From SZUA-430 sp040080835 (GTDB taxonomy: Bacteria; Pseudomonadota; Alphaproteobacteria; Micropepsales; Micropepsaceae), in the NCBI GenBank assembly GCA_040080835.1, contig JBEBHP010000009.1:62001-126000 (forward strand): a stretch of 64,000 nucleotides of DNA, given 5' to 3'. The translations under genes were made by a program, and so were the position numbers. Positions 60,764 through 64,000 of the stretch are shown in pieces. The notes below the pieces were generated by a model. It had not been told where the DNA came from. It ran no database searches and saw only the letters and a program-made list of their open reading frames with translations. Each line of letters opens with the position of its first letter. Position 1 is the stretch's first letter.

Positions 60764-62050
60764 CTAGTTCTGTGCGCGCAGCACCTGAAGCAGGCTCATC
60801 GTCGCAAAGCCGTCCGCAGGCAAACTGCTTTTCTTCTGGAATGCGCGAATGGCCTCGCGCGATTTCTTGCCCAGTACGCCGTCCGGTTCGCCAACTTCAT
60901 AGCCCTGCTTTACAAGCAGGGACTGCAGTTCGAAGCGGTCCGTTCGTGACAGGATAGGGGACTCTCCTCGCGGCCAGGGCGTTGTGAAGCCGGAGCCACC
61001 GTCAAATCGATTTGCGAGTTGGCAAATGGCAAGCGCGTAGGAAATTGCGTTGTTGTAGGCAAGTACAGCCTTGAAATTCGGATATGCGATGAAAGCTGGA
61101 CCCTTGTGTCCACCCGGCAGCAGGATAGCCGCTGCAGCGTCCTTGCGGACACCTTCGACGCTTGCCAGCGCCCGCCCGCTCGCCAGCTTGACCGACATAC
61201 CGCTCCACTCGCTGATCGGCTTTTCGATGGAAATGTCGGCGCTGGAATAGTCGAAATCCTGCGGCAGCCTGACTTCGTCAAAGCACGGACCATCCTTCTG
61301 CCAGCCCTTGCTCGCAAGATAGTTGGCGGTCGAATTGAACACATCGGAGTGTGTGTTCCAGAGGTCGCGGCGACCATCGCCATTGCCGTCTTCTGCGTAT
61401 TGCAGGAACACGGTTGGGATAAATTGGGTTTGCCCCATCGCACCGGCCCACGATCCGATCATTCGTCCAGGCTCAATGTCACCAGACTGAATGATTTTCA
61501 GCGCTGCAATCAGTTGCTCGCGGCCAAACGCGGCTCTCCGACCATCGAATGCCAAAGTGGAGAGCGCTTCAATGACATTGAAGCCACCCAGGTTGCTGCC
61601 GAAATTGCTTTCAAGGCTCCAGATCGCGGTCACAATGCTCGGCGGCACACCATGGGCTCTTTCCGAACGTGCCAGCGTCTTGCGGTATTTGTGCAAGTTT
61701 TCGCGTGCCTTTTTGATCCGGTCCGACGAGACGGCACTATCCATATAGTCCCATATCGCCCGGCTGAACTCTGGCTGGTTTTCATTCAACTCGATGACCC
61801 GCTGGTTGAGGCGGACTTTGGCAAACGACCGGTCAAAGGTCTCGGGACTGATTCCCTGGGAAAGAGCGTCGGACCGGAAGGATTGCAGCCAATTGGAAAA
61901 TTCAGGCGTTCGGTCGACCGGGTCGTCATAGACCGGACTGGACATGCGCACATTGCCGTCCGCTCTTGCGGCATAAACGCCCAGTGCAACAGGCAAAAGA
62001 GCCAAAACCGCGGCAAGCAGGCCAATTCGAACAGTACTCAACACAGGACG
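60764..62050 (-). CDS. Lytic murein transglycosylase, MltB family with PG-binding domain
   Basis: A GTG at 62050 is well spaced from a GGGGGT site and gives 428 residues with a signal peptide (LLAAVLALLPVALGVYAARA); a GTG at 62062 is the alternative. The SLT_2 domain has the catalytic Glu in TAIWSLESNFGSNLGGFN, GRMIGSWAGAMGQTQFIP and DLWNTHSDVFNSTANYL. A C-terminal peptidoglycan-binding domain (LLVKQGYEVGEPDGVLGKKS) follows. It cuts glycan strands with 1,6-anhydro formation in the periplasm. It converges on the MFS gene with only two bases between. Confidence 0.92.
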   Translation of the reverse strand, partial: RPVLSTVRIGLLAAVLALLPVALGVYAARADGNVRMSSPVYDDPVDRTPEFSNWLQSFRSDALSQGISPETFDRSFAKVRLNQRVIELNENQPEFSRAIWDYMDSAVSSDRIKKARENLHKYRKTLARSERAHGVPPSIVTAIWSLESNFGSNLGGFNVIEALSTLAFDGRRAAFGREQLIAALKIIQSGDIEPGRMIGSWAGAMGQTQFIPTVFLQYAEDGNGDGRRDLWNTHSDVFNSTANYLASKGWQKDGPCFDEVRLPQDFDYSSADISIEKPISEWSGMSVKLASGRALASVEGVRKDAAAAILLPGGHKGPAFIAYPNFKAVLAYNNAISYALAICQLANRFDGGSGFTTPWPRGESPILSRTDRFELQSLLVKQGYEVGEPDGVLGKKSREAIRAFQKKSSLPADGFATMSLLQVLRAQN

Positions 62051-62212
62051 CACCTCATTCACCCCCAAAGCGATGCCATGACGGGCGACCCGAACGCAAG
62101 GGAAACGGCCACAACTTGGGCTCTTTGCGCGTTGACAACTCTCGACAGCCACACTATTGGTCCGGCCCTCAAATTTGGGCCCACAACGGGCCGCATGTCG
62201 CGGGTAAGAACT

Positions 62213-62338
62213 ATGAAGATCCGGAATTCGTTAAAATCGTTGAAGAGCCGCGACAAGGACTGCCGCGTGATCCGCCGCAAAGGCCGAGTTTACGTCATCA
62301 ACAAGAAGAACCCGCGCTTCAAGGCGCGTCAGGGTTGA
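62213..62338 (+). CDS. rpmJ: 50S ribosomal protein L36, zinc-less (C-minus) type
   Basis: The 41-residue protein begins MKIRNSLKSLKSRDKDC and ends NKKNPRFKARQG. It has only one cysteine, so it lacks the CxxC zinc ribbon of the standard form. The extended alphaproteobacterial version reads like this. It is an integral part of the 50S subunit. The gene diverges from the lytic transglycosylase and stands alone. Confidence 0.96.
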   Translation: MKIRNSLKSLKSRDKDCRVIRRKGRVYVINKKNPRFKARQG

Positions 62339-62403
62339 TTTTCTTCTGCCTGTGTCCAAGGTTTTCCTAGCGCCCTGACGAGGGGTTGCGGATACTCGCG
62401 CGC

Positions 62404-63888
62404 ATGCAAATGCCGCTCCCCGATCCTGACCTGCTGCGACAGCGGCCATTTCTGATTGCAAGACTTCGCAAACTGATACCAGAAGGCGTGATCGCTGATG
62501 ATGACGCCCTCGTCGCGTATGACACGGACGCATTGACGGCCTACCGCCAGAAGCCGATGGCTGTTGTCTTGCCAAAGACGGCCGACGAAGTCAGTGCGGT
62601 TTTGCGGTTCTGCGCTGAATACGGTGTGAAGGTCGTGCCGCGGGGTGCCGGCACTTCATTGTCCGGCGGCGCTCTCCCGGTAAGCGATGGCATCGTCATT
62701 GGCTTGTCCCGAATGAGCACGATCCTGGACGTCGATCTGGAAAACAGGTGCGCCGTCGTTCAACCCGGGGTCACGAACCTCGCCATCACACGCGCAGTTC
62801 AGGACAGAGGATTTTACTACGCGCCAGACCCATCAAGCCAGGTCGCGTGCACCATCGGCGGCAATGTCGCCGAGAACTCGGGCGGCATCCATTGCCTGAA
62901 ATATGGTTTGACGACGAATAATCTCATGGGTGTCGAATTCGCATTGATGGATGGAACCCGCGTCCGGTTTGGAGGCAAGGCGCACGACGCTCCCGGTCTC
63001 GACCTGCTCGGACTCGTGACGGGCTCGGAGGGCCTTTTGGGAATCGTCACAGAGGTGACAGTTCGATTGCGTCCTGTACCCACATCCACCGAAGCGCTGT
63101 TGATCGCGTTTCCGACAATTGAACTGGCAGGAGCTTGCGTCGCTGGGATCATTGCAGCTGGAATTATCCCTGCTGCAATGGAAATCATGGACCGCTCGGC
63201 GATGGATGCAATCGAGGCATATTCAAGTCCGGGCTACCCTAAAACAGCTGGTGCGATTCTCATCGCGGAGGTGGATGGTGCGCCAGTTGAAGTCGAAACT
63301 GCCGCTGGCGACATCGAGCGCATCGCAAAGGCGAACGCATCCATGTCCTCAGCGCGTGCCGCATCGCTCATCGAGCGCAATCGCATTTGGGCGGGACGCA
63401 AGGCTGCTTTCGCTGCGGCCGGGCGGATCGCGCCAGACATGTTGTGCATGGATGGAACGATTCCGCGTCGCGAACTCGCAGGTGTTCTCGGACGTATAGG
63501 TGAAATGTCCCTGAGATTTGGGCTGCCAGTTGCAAATGTGTTTCATGCTGGTGACGGAAACCTGCACCCTCTCATAATGTTTGATGCAATGAAGACGGGT
63601 GATCTTGAACGCGCCGAAGCATTTGGCGCTGAGATCCTGAAGCTGTGCGTGGAAGTGGGCGGTGTGCTGACGGGCGAGCACGGCGTGGGCGTCGAAAAAC
63701 GCGATCTGATGCCACTGATGTTCAGTGAAACGGATCTGGCAGTTCAGGAACGGGTCAAATGCGCCTTTGATCCCGCACAGTTGCTGAACCCCGGAAAAGT
63801 ATTCCCGTCGCTTTCCGCCTGCATAGAAGGTGGCGCGACGCACGTTCATGACGGTCGCATGCGCTTTCCGAATTTGCCGCGACTGTGA
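62404..63888 (+). CDS. glcD: FAD-linked oxidase, glycolate oxidase subunit GlcD
   Basis: I choose the ATG at 62404 (494 residues); a TTG at 62386 is too close to its purine run. The PCMH-type FAD domain has VVPRGAGTSLSGGALPVSDG and GGNVAENSGGIHCLKYGLT, and the C-terminal domain has NVFHAGDGNLHPLIMFDA and GVLTGEHGVGVEKRDLM, both typical of GlcD. With GlcE and GlcF it oxidises glycolate to glyoxylate at the membrane. The stop codon meets the start of glcE. Confidence 0.95.
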   Translation: MQMPLPDPDLLRQRPFLIARLRKLIPEGVIADDDALVAYDTDALTAYRQKPMAVVLPKTADEVSAVLRFCAEYGVKVVPRGAGTSLSGGALPVSDGIVIGLSRMSTILDVDLENRCAVVQPGVTNLAITRAVQDRGFYYAPDPSSQVACTIGGNVAENSGGIHCLKYGLTTNNLMGVEFALMDGTRVRFGGKAHDAPGLDLLGLVTGSEGLLGIVTEVTVRLRPVPTSTEALLIAFPTIELAGACVAGIIAAGIIPAAMEIMDRSAMDAIEAYSSPGYPKTAGAILIAEVDGAPVEVETAAGDIERIAKANASMSSARAASLIERNRIWAGRKAAFAAAGRIAPDMLCMDGTIPRRELAGVLGRIGEMSLRFGLPVANVFHAGDGNLHPLIMFDAMKTGDLERAEAFGAEILKLCVEVGGVLTGEHGVGVEKRDLMPLMFSETDLAVQERVKCAFDPAQLLNPGKVFPSLSACIEGGATHVHDGRMRFPNLPRL

Positions 63889-63899
63889 AGACGGATGCA

Positions 63900-64000
63900 A
63901 TGACGCTGCTGACGCCCGCCACGGATGACCAACTGGTTGAAGCGATCAAGTCTGCAAACCAGAACAACTCGCCGCTCGAGATCATAGGCGGTGGCTCGAA
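63900..64000 (+). CDS. glcE: Glycolate oxidase subunit GlcE (partial)
   Basis: From the ATG at 63900 the visible residues read MTLLTPATDDQLVEAIKSAN and on to EIIGGGS, the N-terminus of the FAD-binding subunit GlcE. A GTG at 63885 overlapping the glcD stop is another possible start. The gene continues past the right edge. Confidence 0.85.
   Translation, partial: MTLLTPATDDQLVEAIKSANQNNSPLEIIGGGS

Noticed and set aside
61019..62338. 439-codon plus-strand frame ending in L36
   Set aside because: The first 398 codons are antisense to the MltB-type gene; only the last 41 codons are the real rpmJ.

Overview
The window reads as a chromosomal segment of an alphaproteobacterium of moderately high G+C. 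Several points support this: a 41-residue, zinc-less ribosomal protein L36 of the alphaproteobacterial kind; a CpdR-type response regulator next to N-formylglutamate amidohydrolase and a tRNA-Val gene; a full CtrA-type site (TTAA-N7-TTAAC); a groESL operon with CIRCE plus a heat-shock promoter; and a small heat-shock gene with a ROSE-like RNA thermometer. I cannot fix the order or genus. I see no phage, plasmid, integron, CRISPR array or intact insertion sequence. The only transposase-like gene is a REP-associated (Y1/HUH) protein whose HUH motif is changed to Q-V-Q.

Layout. 1-2.3 kb: a metal-dependent hydrolase cut by the window edge, diverging from a TetR regulator over a palindromic control region; a DUF2975/YozG-type HTH pair; a tRNA-Phe. 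2.5-9.9 kb: a probable lipid and acyl-CoA module (ECH1-like dienoyl-CoA isomerase, two PaaI-type thioesterases, an aldo/keto reductase with an eroded tetrad, a cNMP-domain patatin), then a DhlA-like dehalogenase, a thiolase and a lipoprotein. 10-11 kb: sdpR/sdpI with a nearly leaderless promoter. 11-15.3 kb: a CurA-like reductase and a DsbD/ScsB-like reductase coupled to a thioredoxin-fold partner. 15.4-17.7 kb: groES-groEL with an intercistronic hairpin. 17.7-26 kb: an esterase, an orphan pair of rSAM/selenodomain-associated transferases, a DUF4892-OmpA fusion, threonine aldolase, a 5'-nucleotidase homologue, the RAYT and an HSL-type hydrolase.

26-38 kb: a Pat-type acetyltransferase/acyl-CoA synthetase-like fusion, Hsp20 with thermometer, a TPR-sulfotransferase, three outer-membrane beta-barrels (two are tandem paralogues), two divergent paralogous GNAT enzymes, an SCP2 protein, a lysophospholipase and a HisN/IMPase phosphatase. 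38-46 kb: a SinR/PraR-like repressor, typA, a beta-carbonic anhydrase beside a broken SulP transporter gene, and a stretch rich in repeats and hairpins containing a possible small RNA. 46-49 kb: N-formylglutamate amidohydrolase, cpdR, a DUF6647-like protein and tRNA-Val. 49-62 kb: an envelope block with a trypsin-like lipoprotein, an L,D-transpeptidase, alpha-2-macroglobulin plus PBP1C plus an MFS carrier, and a lytic transglycosylase. 62-64 kb: rpmJ, then glcD and the start of glcE.

Two themes connect genes across the window. One is envelope maintenance: macroglobulin/PBP1C, L,D-transpeptidase, MltB, OmpA-like, beta-barrels and DsbD. The other is stress-responsive expression: CIRCE, RpoH-type promoters and the ROSE element. 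I found no convincing multi-gene system that is wholly new. The strongest unusual signals are the Q-V-Q RAYT near a REP-like palindrome, the 16-bp duplication that frameshifts the SulP gene, the thermometer/promoter pair at Hsp20, the degenerate aldo/keto reductase in the lipid operon, and the candidate sRNA near 45.4 kb.
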